A DNA stretch of 58,138 nucleotides, from assembly GCA_024680815.1 (NCBI GenBank), contig JAILBQ010000093.1:1-58138 (forward strand), read 5' to 3'. The translations under genes were made by a program, and so were the position numbers. This document shows, piece after piece, positions 1 through 7,226 of the stretch (position 1 is its first letter; every line of letters begins with the position of its first letter). Below the pieces are notes generated by a model that was not told the DNA's origin, ran no database searches, and was given only the letters and a program-made list of their open reading frames with translations. This DNA is from Lachnospiraceae bacterium. Its GTDB lineage: Bacteria > Bacillota > Clostridia > Lachnospirales > Lachnospiraceae.

Positions 1-851
1 TTTCCTAAGCTGACAGCCTTTACATCGTCCATTATCTTTACTGGAGTATCCTTCTTTATAGCATAATTACCCCATCCCCATCCCCAAGTCCACAGTCCTC
101 CGTTTTTATCTATAGCCGCGCTGCGCCTATATCCTAAGCTGACAGCCTTTACATTGTCCATTATCTTTACAGGTTCATAACGGTTTGTTGAGGTTCCGTC
201 GCCTAGCTGGCTATAATAATTATACCCCCAGATCCACAGACCTCCGTTTTTATCTATAGCCGCGCTGTGCTCATATCCTAAGCTGACAATTTCAACATTG
301 TCCATTATCTTTACTGGCTCATAACGTTCTGTTGTGGTTCCGTCGCCTAGCTGGCCGTAAATATTATACCCCCAGGTCCATAGCCTTCCGTTTTTATCTA
401 TAGCCGCGCTGTGCCCACATCCTAAGCTGACAGCCTTTACATTTCCATCCGTACTCGCAATTTCCCCGATGTTCTCCGGAACATCTTCTGATGAAATTAA
501 CTCTTTGTTGAAAGAATTTTCTGATATTTCTTCAAATGGTAATTCTTCTTCTGCTTCATTGACTGATATTTCTTCATCGAAAGATTTTTCAAATGTTTCC
601 TCTGGTCGAATTTCTGGCTGCGGTTCAGGCTGTTCCTCTATTATCTCTTCCGGAGAAACAGGCTGTTCTTCAATATTCTGCTCATGATTCTCTCCTGTAT
701 TTCCCTCTGTAATCTCTCCTCCTGCAGGTATACTACCAGACGGCTGAGCACCCTGCTCTACCGCCAATACCGGCGTGACCTGGGACATAATCATTGCAAC
801 CGTCAATAATACTGCCCAAAATCTTTTCCTGTAATTCTGAAGCATTCTCAT
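1..851 (-). CDS. Secreted RCC1-repeat protein, 5' part (runs off left edge)
   Basis: The gene is open from the ATG at 849-851 to the window edge, giving 283 codons and no stop. An AGAGGTG ribosome site lies just upstream. The N-terminus is a signal peptide (basic RMLQNYRKR, hydrophobic core, VLAVEQ cleavage region). Then comes a low-complexity Glu/Pro/Ser linker of about 100 residues, then RCC1/ATS1-type repeats of about 48 residues, each carrying SLGxxxSAAIDKNG and LWTWGYN followed by QLGDGT. RCC1 repeats build a beta-propeller; in Clostridia such proteins are exported, often as large surface proteins. The number of repeats and any C-terminal anchor are outside the window. A long structured leader with a terminator hairpin precedes it. 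Base composition is AT-richer than the core genes further right, which suggests an accessory gene. Confidence 0.85.
   Translation of the reverse strand, partial: MRMLQNYRKRFWAVLLTVAMIMSQVTPVLAVEQGAQPSGSIPAGGEITEGNTGENHEQNIEEQPVSPEEIIEEQPEPQPEIRPEETFEKSFDEEISVNEAEEELPFEEISENSFNKELISSEDVPENIGEIASTDGNVKAVSLGCGHSAAIDKNGRLWTWGYNIYGQLGDGTTTERYEPVKIMDNVEIVSLGYEHSAAIDKNGGLWIWGYNYYSQLGDGTSTNRYEPVKIMDNVKAVSLGYRRSAAIDKNGGLWTWGWGWGNYAIKKDTPVKIMDDVKAVSLG
4..442 (-). repeat. RCC1-coding tandem repeat
   Basis: The element CCTAAGCTGACAG recurs (with one variant, CTGACAAT) at 4, 133, 277 and 421, giving spacings of 129, 144 and 144 bases, that is 43, 48 and 48 codons. The nucleotide identity between units is high, so they look recently duplicated or homogenised. 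Confidence 0.85.
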
Positions 852-886
852 TTTCACACCTCTACTGAATAACATCTTCAAAACAT

Positions 887-925
887 AAAAAAAACGGACA
901 CAGGCAAAAACCTCACCTGTATCCG
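887..925 (-). terminator. Intrinsic terminator in the RCC1 gene leader
   Basis: Read on the minus strand, CGGATACAGG pairs with CCTGTGTCCG around a loop of about 11 bases and is followed by eight T. It sits after a promoter and about 36 bases before the RCC1 start codon, so it is placed as a conditional (attenuator or riboswitch-like) terminator rather than an end-of-gene one. Confidence 0.8.
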
Positions 926-1225
926 CTAAAGACACGAATCCTCGCAGAATAAGATAGTAAACGAGCAAAGCCGTTTACTATCATTAGAAGCCTGCCGCGG
1001 CGCAGCTTGCAGGGTGTTATTGCAGAGCCTCTTTTAATAGGGTACAATAAGCCTGTGGTGCGTCGCGGAGGTTTCCGTTTGGTGAGGCAGGTGTCGTCTG
1101 CCTATATCAAGCCCGGTGCAGTTTGCCGCTACACCGGGTGACCACCCGTAAATTAAAAAAGTCCGGAACCCTGCCGTTTGCAGGGCATTTCGATCCCGTA
1201 AAAATCCAATTCGAACTTATTTTTT
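926..1225 (-). ncRNA. Structured 5' leader RNA of unknown class upstream of the RCC1 gene
   Basis: About 300 bases lie between a minus-strand promoter (1226-1254) and the terminator at 887-925, with no gene on this strand. Read on the minus strand it holds a series of hairpins: CCCTGC/GCAGGG near 1165-1182, CCCGGTG/CACCGGG near 1112-1141, AGGCAG/CTGCCT near 1086-1103, CGGA/TCCG near 1063-1077, and GATAGTAAACG/CGTTTACTATC near 952-983. A shorter version recurs at 2576-2700 in front of the nucleotidyltransferase gene. I could not place it in a known riboswitch class. The segment CGACGCACCACAGG only loosely recalls the GACGCAAAGCC element of c-di-GMP-I aptamers and lacks its conserved core. Confidence 0.45.
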
Positions 1226-1352
1226 ATCTTATCACAGTTGATTTATACGGTCAAATATGCCGGGGCTTAAAATCGATGGTATTATAAGGAGTATGGGTGT
1301 ATTACTTCGCATATATACCTTTTCAGAAAGGAGTTCCAGATATGCTGGCAGA
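990..1352. repeat. Diverged direct repeat, copy A
   Basis: This block matches 2576-2827 in several long pieces: GCCTGCCGCGG, then AATAAGCCTGTGGT to GTTTCCGTTTG, then TTTCGATC, TTCGAACTTA, and almost continuously from GTTGATTTATACGGTCAAAT to the start codon region CAGATATGCTGG. Copy A carries two extra stretches (about 1001-1043 and 1094-1165), which are hairpin-rich. It contains a leftward promoter and leader, and a rightward ribosome site and start codon for the gene at 1342. Confidence 0.85.
1226..1254 (-). promoter_or_regulatory. Promoter for the RCC1 leader (cassette copy A)
   Basis: Minus strand TTGACC (1249-1254), 17-base spacer, TAAGAT (1226-1231). The same -35, spacer length and near-identical spacer are kept in the second copy at 2700-2728, which argues the promoter is real and faces left. 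Confidence 0.6.
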
Positions 1353-1620
1353 AAGACAGCTTCCAAAAGATATGATCAATAACGAAAATATCGGAACATA
1401 CATGACCTGGAAGGATATTGTTCACCTTTATCCCGATAGGTGGGTTTACCTGACGGATTTTGAATTAGACAGCAGAAGAAATATCGTTGGTGGAATACTT
1501 AGAATAGTTTGTGAAGAACCTGAATTTTCCCTTGTTGAGGATATCATTATGGAAAAAGGGAAAAAAGGGTATCTTAAAAGAACCACCGAGTTACCCGGAA
1601 ATATATTATGGGTGGAATAA
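1342..1620 (+). CDS. Small uncharacterised protein paired with a retropepsin-like protein
   Basis: This is a 92-residue soluble protein with no signal peptide or membrane segment. The ATG at 1342 is chosen over an in-frame GTG at 1297 because AAAGGAG sits 8 bases upstream of it and this context is repeated at the second cassette copy. Its body has YMTWKDIVHLYPDRWVYL near the start and a predicted alpha/beta composition. The stop codon abuts the ATG of the retropepsin-like gene, so the two are translationally coupled. In my recollection such small WEEIxxxYPxxWV-type proteins commonly precede aspartyl-protease-like genes in Clostridia and Bacteroidetes; no defined function is known to me. Confidence 0.7.
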   Translation: MLAERQLPKDMINNENIGTYMTWKDIVHLYPDRWVYLTDFELDSRRNIVGGILRIVCEEPEFSLVEDIIMEKGKKGYLKRTTELPGNILWVE

Positions 1621-2169
1621 ATGATACAAATCAATCTTGATACCGATTATGAAAGACCTGTTATTTCACTTGATGTCGAGGTGGCCGATGTTTCCTGTTT
1701 GATAGATACGGGTGCTCGCATGACTGTCTGGTGCCTGCCCCTTTTGTTTTTCAAAAAATGCTTTCCTGATTCAGTTAAAACAAATTATTGCACTACCGTA
1801 TCCGGCTTTGGTGGAATATCCATAAAGAAACGTGAAATATGGAAAATACCGGAATTAATATTGCCGGATGAAAACGGAAATGGCAAATATACAATAAAAA
1901 ATCTGCTTGTAGCCATAGTTGATGATTCACGTATAGCAGCTTTCAGTATGGTATTAAGCTCGGCTGTTTTTCATGGCTCCTCTTATCATATATTTGATAA
2001 AAAGAATGACAAGCATCTGGAAATTCATCCGGAATATGATCGTCCTGTTGTTTGTATTCCTCACGACATCCCTGACAGAAAAAAGAGAGATGAAAAGCTG
2101 ATCGGCATAATAGAATTGGACGATAATGAGATATTCATCGATGGGATTACAGTATTTTTCGAAAAATAA
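1621..2169 (+). CDS. Retropepsin-like aspartic protease domain protein
   Basis: 182 residues, cytosolic (no signal peptide). The motif SCLIDTGARMTVW near residue 26 is the Asp-Thr-Gly active-site loop of single-domain retropepsin-like proteases, which work as dimers with one DTG from each chain. A hydrophobic strand follows (KNLLVAIVDDS), as in the flap and second half of the fold. It starts directly after the stop of the 92-residue partner. The substrate is unknown; maturation or quality control of the partner is one inference from the coupling. No terminator is obvious after it; an AT-rich stretch separates it from the convergent nucleotidyltransferase. Confidence 0.75.
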   Translation: MIQINLDTDYERPVISLDVEVADVSCLIDTGARMTVWCLPLLFFKKCFPDSVKTNYCTTVSGFGGISIKKREIWKIPELILPDENGNGKYTIKNLLVAIVDDSRIAAFSMVLSSAVFHGSSYHIFDKKNDKHLEIHPEYDRPVVCIPHDIPDRKKRDEKLIGIIELDDNEIFIDGITVFFEK

Positions 2170-2237
2170 ATTTATTTTTTCGCAAATTTTATTCCGAAAT
2201 TTTTTCCGAGTATTGCAACATTTTCTCAACAACTATT

Positions 2238-2543
2238 CTATTTTGCATAGATCACGATCCCGGTTTTTTTTATTTCACTATCAATTTTCGACTCCGGCAT
2301 TATATGAGAAACATCAAAAACGTCTACCGTCTTGCCTTCCAGCGCTTCTCTTATTGATTCTACAAGGCCCACAAAACTAAGACCCTTTAGACCGCTGTCA
2401 ACCAGTATATCCACATCGCTTTTTGCGGAAGCCGAACCTTTGCCATACGAGCCAAACAGTATCGCTTTTGTGACCCCATATCTTTCCAGCACAGGAACTA
2501 TTCGTAGTTTTATATCCGCTTGTGAATAAACCTGTTCGATCAT
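2238..2543 (-). CDS. MNT-type minimal nucleotidyltransferase (MntA-like)
   Basis: 101 residues. GSYGKGSASAKSDVDILVD (residues about 31-49) is the GSx10DxD signature of the minimal nucleotidyltransferase superfamily, with the two metal-binding Asp in DVD and a later Asp in the TVDVFDV strand. Many relatives are MntA antitoxins that AMPylate a HEPN ribonuclease partner. No HEPN gene lies beside it: downstream on the same strand is the convergent retropepsin gene and upstream is the repeat cassette copy B. It is therefore an orphan or a stand-alone enzyme. AAAGGGAA upstream supports the ATG at 2541-2543. Its leader, in cassette copy B, resembles that of the RCC1 gene. Confidence 0.75.
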   Translation of the reverse strand: MIEQVYSQADIKLRIVPVLERYGVTKAILFGSYGKGSASAKSDVDILVDSGLKGLSFVGLVESIREALEGKTVDVFDVSHIMPESKIDSEIKKTGIVIYAK

Positions 2544-2575
2544 AATCCGGTTCCCTTTCGGATGAGGATCATATT

Positions 2576-2827
2576 GCCTGCCGCGGAGTATAATAAGCCT
2601 GTGGTCCGTCGCGGAGGTTTCCGTTTGTGAAGCAGGTAGTACCCTGCAGTATGCAAGACACTTCGATCTTGGAAAAAGCCGATTCGAACTTACGGTTTTA
2701 TCCTATCATAGTTGATTTATACGGTCAAATATGCCGGTTCTTAAAATCGATAGTATTATAGAAGTATGGGTGTAATGCTTCGAGTATATACCTTTTCAGA
2801 AAGGAGTTTCAGATATGCTGGAAGAAT
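2576..2827. repeat. Diverged direct repeat, copy B
   Basis: This is the second copy of the 990-1352 cassette, shorter by two hairpin-rich blocks. It keeps the leftward promoter, the GCGGAGGTTTCCGTTTG core, and on the other strand the AAAGGAG ribosome site and ATGCTGG start seen before the 92-residue gene. The 337-base gap 2544-2880 consists of this copy plus a terminator; nothing else is seen there. Confidence 0.85.
2700..2728 (-). promoter_or_regulatory. Promoter of cassette copy B
   Basis: Minus strand TTGACC (2723-2728), 17-base spacer, TAGGAT (2700-2705). It reads through a shortened leader toward the MNT nucleotidyltransferase gene at 2543. Confidence 0.6.
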
Positions 2828-2832
2828 ATTGA
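2815..2832 (+). pseudogene. Remnant start of a second copy of the 92-residue gene
   Basis: The ribosome site AAAGGAG and ATGCTG of the 1342 gene are repeated here, but the frame closes after five codons (ATG CTG GAA GAA TAT TGA) and runs straight into a terminator hairpin. This reads as a duplicated gene head whose body is lost. Confidence 0.55.
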
Positions 2833-2863
2833 AAAGCGGCAGGAGAATGACCTGCCGCTTTTC
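2832..2863. terminator. Bidirectional terminator hairpin
   Basis: AAAAGCGGCAGG pairs with CCTGCCGCTTTT around a short loop; the A and T tracts make it usable from either side. It ends the leftward acyltransferase-SDR transcript and would also stop transcription from the cassette copy B side. Confidence 0.8.
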
Positions 2864-2880
2864 CTTAATAGCAGTGTCTT

Positions 2881-3690
2881 TTACACGCAGCAGTATCCGC
2901 CGTCCACGATCACGTCGCTTCCCGTGGTATAGCCCGCCGCCGGGGAAGCAAGATAGAGGATCGCGGGAATGAGTTCCTCGGGTTTGGCCATCCTGTGCAG
3001 AGGAAACAGCGGAGCCCAGGCGTCCAAAAGCTCCTGATGAACGAAAGGAGGCTGTGACATGGGAGTCCCCACATAGCCGGGGCTTATGGAATTAACCCGG
3101 ATTCCGTAATCCGCCCACTCAATGGCCAGCGACTTCGTCATGTGAATAACGGCAGCCTTCGAGGCGTTGTAGGAGGCCTGGCACTGAGGGATATTGACAA
3201 TCGTTCCGGACATGGAGGCCATATTGATTATGCTGCCTTTAATGCCTTTGGCTATCATGGTACGGGCCACGGCCACGGACATGATATATTCGCCGGTAAG
3301 GTTCACATTCAGAATATCCCGCCATTCATCGATCGTGGCTTCGCCGTCGTTAAGTCCCTTAAGCTCTTCCCCTTCGAGAAGGATCGCCTTTTTGTGGTAG
3401 CAGGCGCCTGCGTTGTTGAAGAGGATGTCGATTTTTCCGGAACGGGAAATGATCTCCTTTACCGCCTCGTCCACGTTTTTCTCATCCGTCACGTCGCAGC
3501 GCACAAAATAACCTTTTCCGCCGGCTTCCTCTATAAGCTTCACGGTTTCATCCGCTCCGCTCCGGCAGACTATAACAACCTCCGCTCCCGCCTTCGCGAG
3601 CCCCACGGCCACCACCTGGCCGATGCCCTTTCCTCCTCCGGTGACAATAGCGGTCTTCCCCTTAAGACCAAACAGTTCTTCAAGATACAT
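2881..3690 (-). CDS. Short-chain dehydrogenase/reductase (gluconate 5-dehydrogenase / sugar-alcohol type)
   Basis: 269 residues, classical SDR fold. TGGGKGIG (residues 17-24) binds the nicotinamide cofactor, NNAG (92-95) follows, and YNASK gives the catalytic Tyr174 and Lys178 with a Ser near 159-161. DVTDE at 66-70 is the adenine-contacting Asp region. The C-terminus has the TGSDVIVDGGY ending typical of gluconate 5-dehydrogenase, L-xylulose reductase and arabinitol dehydrogenase relatives; the exact sugar cannot be read from sequence. It is the last gene of a leftward group (iorB, PHP, acyltransferase, SDR), 32 bases after the acyltransferase stop, and ends at a strong terminator. Confidence 0.85.
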   Translation of the reverse strand: MYLEELFGLKGKTAIVTGGGKGIGQVVAVGLAKAGAEVVIVCRSGADETVKLIEEAGGKGYFVRCDVTDEKNVDEAVKEIISRSGKIDILFNNAGACYHKKAILLEGEELKGLNDGEATIDEWRDILNVNLTGEYIMSVAVARTMIAKGIKGSIINMASMSGTIVNIPQCQASYNASKAAVIHMTKSLAIEWADYGIRVNSISPGYVGTPMSQPPFVHQELLDAWAPLFPLHRMAKPEELIPAILYLASPAAGYTTGSDVIVDGGYCCV

Positions 3691-3722
3691 TTTTCTTCCC
3701 TCCTTAAAAATTAATATCCTTA

Positions 3723-4697
3723 TTACTCCCGTCCGCGACGGGTAACTGCCTTAACAACAAGTGCCTGCAGCCTTTCAGCGGCGATTGCGAGACCCCATAC
3801 CAGCAGGAAATTCACCAGAAACGAAAGAGGAAATTTTATCCTCTCTCCTATCGTATAGCCTAAAATCCCAAACCCGAAGCACTGTACGAGATAAACCGGA
3901 AGAGCAAGGTTACCCGTATATCTGATAACCCCCGCAAGGCTTCTCTTCTCCGAAAAAAACTTTTCCAGAGCCTGATTCCCTGCATATCCCGCATACAAAG
4001 CGGCACAGCCGGAAACGATAACAAAAACTCCCGTCGCGACCGAAAGCGCCGTCAGCTCACTTCCCGAAAAAATCCTGCCCTTGCAGAACATATAAGCGGC
4101 AAAGGCCAACACGGCGATGATTATTCCCGGTCCTGCCTTTTCGCCCGGAATCTCCTCCAGACCTTCCCTTAACATGCAGCCCGAGGCCATCGAGATAAAG
4201 CCGATGAAGTAATACGACTCAACCGTATTCAGCCGCATTACCCAGAGCAGGAAAAGCGGGACAAGGATAAGCACTCTCACAGGCTTTGATTTTATTTTCA
4301 TAAACAAAAACATAATAAGATAAAACACCAGTATTCCGGTCGCAAACCAATACAGCGTCGGGTAGATAAATACTGCAGCGAGCTGTGAGGGATCCGACAG
4401 GGAATAGTACCCCAGAAGATACGACAGGATATATGCCGCGGCAAGCAGTGGAAGGATCTTACGAAGCCGCTTAAAATACCAGCGGTGAATATTTTTGACC
4501 GGCGTCACGGCTATGGACGGACACAGGGAAAAGCCGCTTATCATGAAAAAAAGATTGTTTCCCATGTCGTTCCCGAAAAAGGTAAGGAACTTATATTCCC
4601 CGGGAAGAATCGTGTTGCAATGATAAAAAAATATCATCAGGCAGGCAACGAAGCGCAGAATGTCAATAATATATATGGTTTTGCTGCTTTCGCTCAT
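3723..4697 (-). CDS. Acyltransferase-3 family integral membrane protein
   Basis: 324 residues with about ten hydrophobic segments. The N-terminus has the family pattern: IDILRFVACLMIFFYHC (the conserved R and H of acyltransferase-3 proteins) followed by NNLFFMISGF. These enzymes move acyl groups, usually acetyl, across or onto extracytoplasmic sugars such as cell-wall or exopolysaccharide residues. The gene starts 4 bases after the PHP gene stops, so it is in the same transcript. The specific acceptor is unknown; the separate MBOAT cassette at 6.1-9.4 kb performs related chemistry, which may point to surface glycan modification here. Confidence 0.8.
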   Translation of the reverse strand: MSESSKTIYIIDILRFVACLMIFFYHCNTILPGEYKFLTFFGNDMGNNLFFMISGFSLCPSIAVTPVKNIHRWYFKRLRKILPLLAAAYILSYLLGYYSLSDPSQLAAVFIYPTLYWFATGILVFYLIMFLFMKIKSKPVRVLILVPLFLLWVMRLNTVESYYFIGFISMASGCMLREGLEEIPGEKAGPGIIIAVLAFAAYMFCKGRIFSGSELTALSVATGVFVIVSGCAALYAGYAGNQALEKFFSEKRSLAGVIRYTGNLALPVYLVQCFGFGILGYTIGERIKFPLSFLVNFLLVWGLAIAAERLQALVVKAVTRRGRE

Positions 4698-4701
4698 CGC
4701 C

Positions 4702-5496
4702 TTAATTACTATCCGCCGGGATATCCATCTGGGGTTTTTTCAGCTCCTTCTTCCTCTTTCTTCTCTTTACCAGCCCTCCGAGCCTGTTGTAAAAGAAAAA
4801 GAGCTGCACGAGAATCTGGTTAAAGGGCCCGATCTTATCTTTCGTGGTCTTTCCGTAGCGCGACCCTCCGTATTCGAAATCCGTTCCCGCCTTTATGTAG
4901 CGTATCAGATCCGACTCGGTCCGCACGTCGTCGGGCACCTCCGTCCAGGCAAGCCCGACACAGTCCAGCTTATGCGCGTCGCTTCCGGCGGTTCCGGGTT
5001 TATGATATATTTCCGCGATACACTGGGCCTCTTCGTTGCTGTCCTCGTTTTCGCAGGCGTTAAAAACCTCCACAAAATCGAAGCGCTTCATCGTGGACGC
5101 CCGGTGAACCCGCCTTGTATTGGCGTAGCTCATATACTTCGCGCCGCAGGGATGAGCCGGCCCCAAAACGCCGCCGTAGCGGTGGACAATGTCGATAAGA
5201 AGAGAAACAGGCAGCCCTCTGAGCTCCAGTATGCGAAGCTTCAGGGTTTCCGGCATGATAACCAGGATATGCCCGGCATCGAGGGTATCATATTCCACCC
5301 CCTTTAAAACCACAAAATCCTGATACTTCCTGCCCCTGAGCTCATATTTATATTTTCGGTAGCCATAATACGAATCGTGGTCCGTCACCAGCATCCCGCC
5401 GAAGCCCAGGCTTTTAAGCTTCTTTATATAGTCCTCAATCGGAACGGAGCTGTCGGGCGAACCCTCCTTCGTATGACAGTGCATGTCAAGCTTCAT
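4702..5496 (-). CDS. PHP-domain metal-dependent phosphoesterase
   Basis: 264 residues. Metal ligands of the PHP fold are visible in order: MHCHTKEGS (residues 5-13), VTDHDS near 38, GVEYDT near 66, GPAHP near 112 and GSDAH near 172. The family hydrolyses phosphoesters, for example 3',5'-nucleoside bisphosphates or histidinol phosphate, with two or three metals. The C-terminal 50 residues are basic (RRKRKKELKKPQ) and not part of the catalytic core. It overlaps the end of iorB by 11 bases and is followed 4 bases later by the acyltransferase. The substrate is not evident. Confidence 0.8.
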   Translation of the reverse strand: MKLDMHCHTKEGSPDSSVPIEDYIKKLKSLGFGGMLVTDHDSYYGYRKYKYELRGRKYQDFVVLKGVEYDTLDAGHILVIMPETLKLRILELRGLPVSLLIDIVHRYGGVLGPAHPCGAKYMSYANTRRVHRASTMKRFDFVEVFNACENEDSNEEAQCIAEIYHKPGTAGSDAHKLDCVGLAWTEVPDDVRTESDLIRYIKAGTDFEYGGSRYGKTTKDKIGPFNQILVQLFFFYNRLGGLVKRRKRKKELKKPQMDIPADSN

Positions 5497-6061
5497 ATCC
5501 CGTTAAAAACGCCTCCACATTGAGATCCTTAAGCTTCTCCGGCACCTTTTCACTCACAACCTTTATCCAGTCTTCCCTGGAAAAATCCATGTGCCTTGCC
5601 GCCATCCCGAGGACAATCACGTTGAACACCTTCGGATTGCCGAGCTTTTTTGCCGCCTCCATGGCATCGATGGAATATACCCTGTGCTTTTCACCCAGTC
5701 CCTCGAGGATACCCTCCGGGTACTCAGCCGCCCCGGTAACAACCGGCATCGGATCGATCCTCTGGTCATTTACGATAAGCACTCCGTCGGCTTTAAGGAA
5801 ATGTGCGTAGCGCAGAGCCTCCAGTCTTTCAAAGGCGATAAGCACATCCGCCTGTCCCTCCTCCACAATTGGCTCCGCCACCTTTTCCCCGTAGCGCACA
5901 TACGTCACCACCGACCCTCCGCGCTGGGCCATGCCGTGCACCTCCGACATCTTTACATCGTATCCGGCATTCTGCATCACTCCGCCCAGAATACGGCTTG
6001 TCAGCAGCGTTCCCTGCCCGCCGACGCCGACTATCATAATGTTTTTCGTCTCTTTTTCCAT
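5486..6061 (-). CDS. iorB: Indolepyruvate:ferredoxin oxidoreductase beta subunit
   Basis: 191 residues from the ATG at 6061, which is preceded by AAAGGGAG; an in-frame TTG 18 bases earlier lacks a site. The gamma-type 2-oxoacid:ferredoxin oxidoreductase domain shows GVGGQGTLL near the N-terminus and HGMAQRGGSV. With IorA it oxidatively decarboxylates aryl pyruvates from aromatic amino acids to aryl acyl-CoA, reducing ferredoxin in the cytoplasm. Usually iorA and iorB are adjacent; here iorA is about 11.4 kb away (17490-19226), same strand but a different transcript. This iorB heads a group with a PHP protein, an acyltransferase and an SDR. Confidence 0.9.
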   Translation of the reverse strand: MEKETKNIMIVGVGGQGTLLTSRILGGVMQNAGYDVKMSEVHGMAQRGGSVVTYVRYGEKVAEPIVEEGQADVLIAFERLEALRYAHFLKADGVLIVNDQRIDPMPVVTGAAEYPEGILEGLGEKHRVYSIDAMEAAKKLGNPKVFNVIVLGMAARHMDFSREDWIKVVSEKVPEKLKDLNVEAFLTGYEA

Positions 6062-6101
6062 ATCTCCCTTTGTTTCCAACCCTTTCCTGCGATTTTATCC
6101 T

Positions 6102-6131
6102 ATTTTACCACAGCAGCACTGTTTTACACAA
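6102..6131 (-). promoter_or_regulatory. Possible promoter for iorB
   Basis: Minus strand TTGTGT (6126-6131), 18-base spacer, TAAAAT (6102-6107), about 45 bases before the iorB ATG and after the AlgJ-like gene. The -35 is imperfect. Confidence 0.4.
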
Positions 6132-6138
6132 CGCTCCC

Positions 6139-7209
6139 TTACATTCCTATGCCGGAATAGTCGTACGCCGTGAATATTTCATACTCCTCTTTTAAATAAT
6201 TTTCCGCGTTATCCTTTGTGAGCTGATATTCTCCCGCCTTCAGCCACCGGAGAATATCACTGTTTACCCAGGGCCCGTAATGCAGACTGTCCTTATAATT
6301 ATCAAGATCCGCAACGAGGTCCAGCTTTGTGTTAAAAGAAAAAAGATGAATATTCTCACAGGGCAGCAAAAGGTCTGTCACAAAGCTTTCGGCCTCCAGT
6401 TGCTTTAAGAGCATCCCCTTATTGTTGAGATCATTCCAGTAGACAATGCTGTAGGGCGAATAGAAATAATAAAAATCGACATCCGGATTCTCTTCAGTGG
6501 TCTTTATAACATTCTGATATATGTTTTCCCTCATCCTCTCCTTAAGCTCATCGGTAAGGGGTGTGTTCTCCCCGGTCTTTTCTGTGCTTATCCCTCCCGG
6601 GCAGACAGCCTCAAAACCATAGGTATAGCCGCTCCGCCAGGAGGAATAGTCGTCAAAGGAGGTTATGCCAGGGAAAAAATCCTTCCTGAAGCGGCCCGAA
6701 AGCATCCGGCATAGCTTTCCGAAAAAGACATCTTTGTTTAAAAGATATTCGATATCGTTAAAAGGGTTTTCGTCATAAAGATAATAGGGAAACGTCCCCA
6801 TATCCTCCCGCATAAGATCCTTGTCTTCCCAGAAGCCTCCCATATCGAGACACCGTATGACCGTTTTGAGCTTCCCCCTTAAAGCGGCCTTCGCCACATA
6901 ATCATTTATCTCCTTAAAGGAAGCCCCGTCGGAAGGAATTTTAATGAAGCTCCCTCCGAAAAACTCCTCAGCCTCAGAAGCCAGGAAATTATCGGTCATG
7001 GAGGTTCCGGTTATAATCCCGTTATAATCAAAATGCCTCACTATTCCGTCGTTCTGGCTTCTCTGATTGTCCAGGGTATAGAAAAACTTCCCGGATTCCG
7101 GCGCGTGATAATGGAAAAAGGGATCAATAACGAAAGTCAGACCCGCCGCCGTCCCTAATGCAATTATGGTTATTACGGCCCAGGATATCAGCCATGTCTT
7201 TGTTTTCAT
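6139..7209 (-). CDS. AlgJ/DltD-like SGNH acyltransferase, membrane-anchored
   Basis: About 356 residues from the ATG at 7209, preceded by AGGAGA; a longer frame to 7269 has no ribosome site. One N-terminal membrane segment (WLISWAVITIIALGTAAGL) leaves the rest outside. ITGTSMTDNF carries the Ser-containing block of SGNH-like acyl-transfer proteins, and DSLHYGPW near the C-terminus gives the Asp-x-x-His pair. In alginate and related systems this partner takes the acyl group exported by an MBOAT protein and places it on a polymer. It lies 17 bases downstream of the MBOAT gene, and the secreted SGNH gene precedes both, forming a three-gene cassette. Confidence 0.8.
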   Translation of the reverse strand: MKTKTWLISWAVITIIALGTAAGLTFVIDPFFHYHAPESGKFFYTLDNQRSQNDGIVRHFDYNGIITGTSMTDNFLASEAEEFFGGSFIKIPSDGASFKEINDYVAKAALRGKLKTVIRCLDMGGFWEDKDLMREDMGTFPYYLYDENPFNDIEYLLNKDVFFGKLCRMLSGRFRKDFFPGITSFDDYSSWRSGYTYGFEAVCPGGISTEKTGENTPLTDELKERMRENIYQNVIKTTEENPDVDFYYFYSPYSIVYWNDLNNKGMLLKQLEAESFVTDLLLPCENIHLFSFNTKLDLVADLDNYKDSLHYGPWVNSDILRWLKAGEYQLTKDNAENYLKEEYEIFTAYDYSGIGM

Positions 7210-7226
7210 CAATTGTTCTCCTGACC

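Noticed and set aside
926-1225. A c-di-GMP-I or cobalamin riboswitch
   Set aside because: Only short fragments resemble either (CGACGCA; an ACCTGCC box). The conserved cores GCAAACC and GACGCAAAGCC, or the full B12 box with its upstream helices, are not present in the right order.
2766-2972. A 68-codon open frame on the plus strand across copy B and the SDR gene end
   Set aside because: It starts in the leader repeat without its own ribosome site, reads through a terminator and then runs antisense to the SDR gene.
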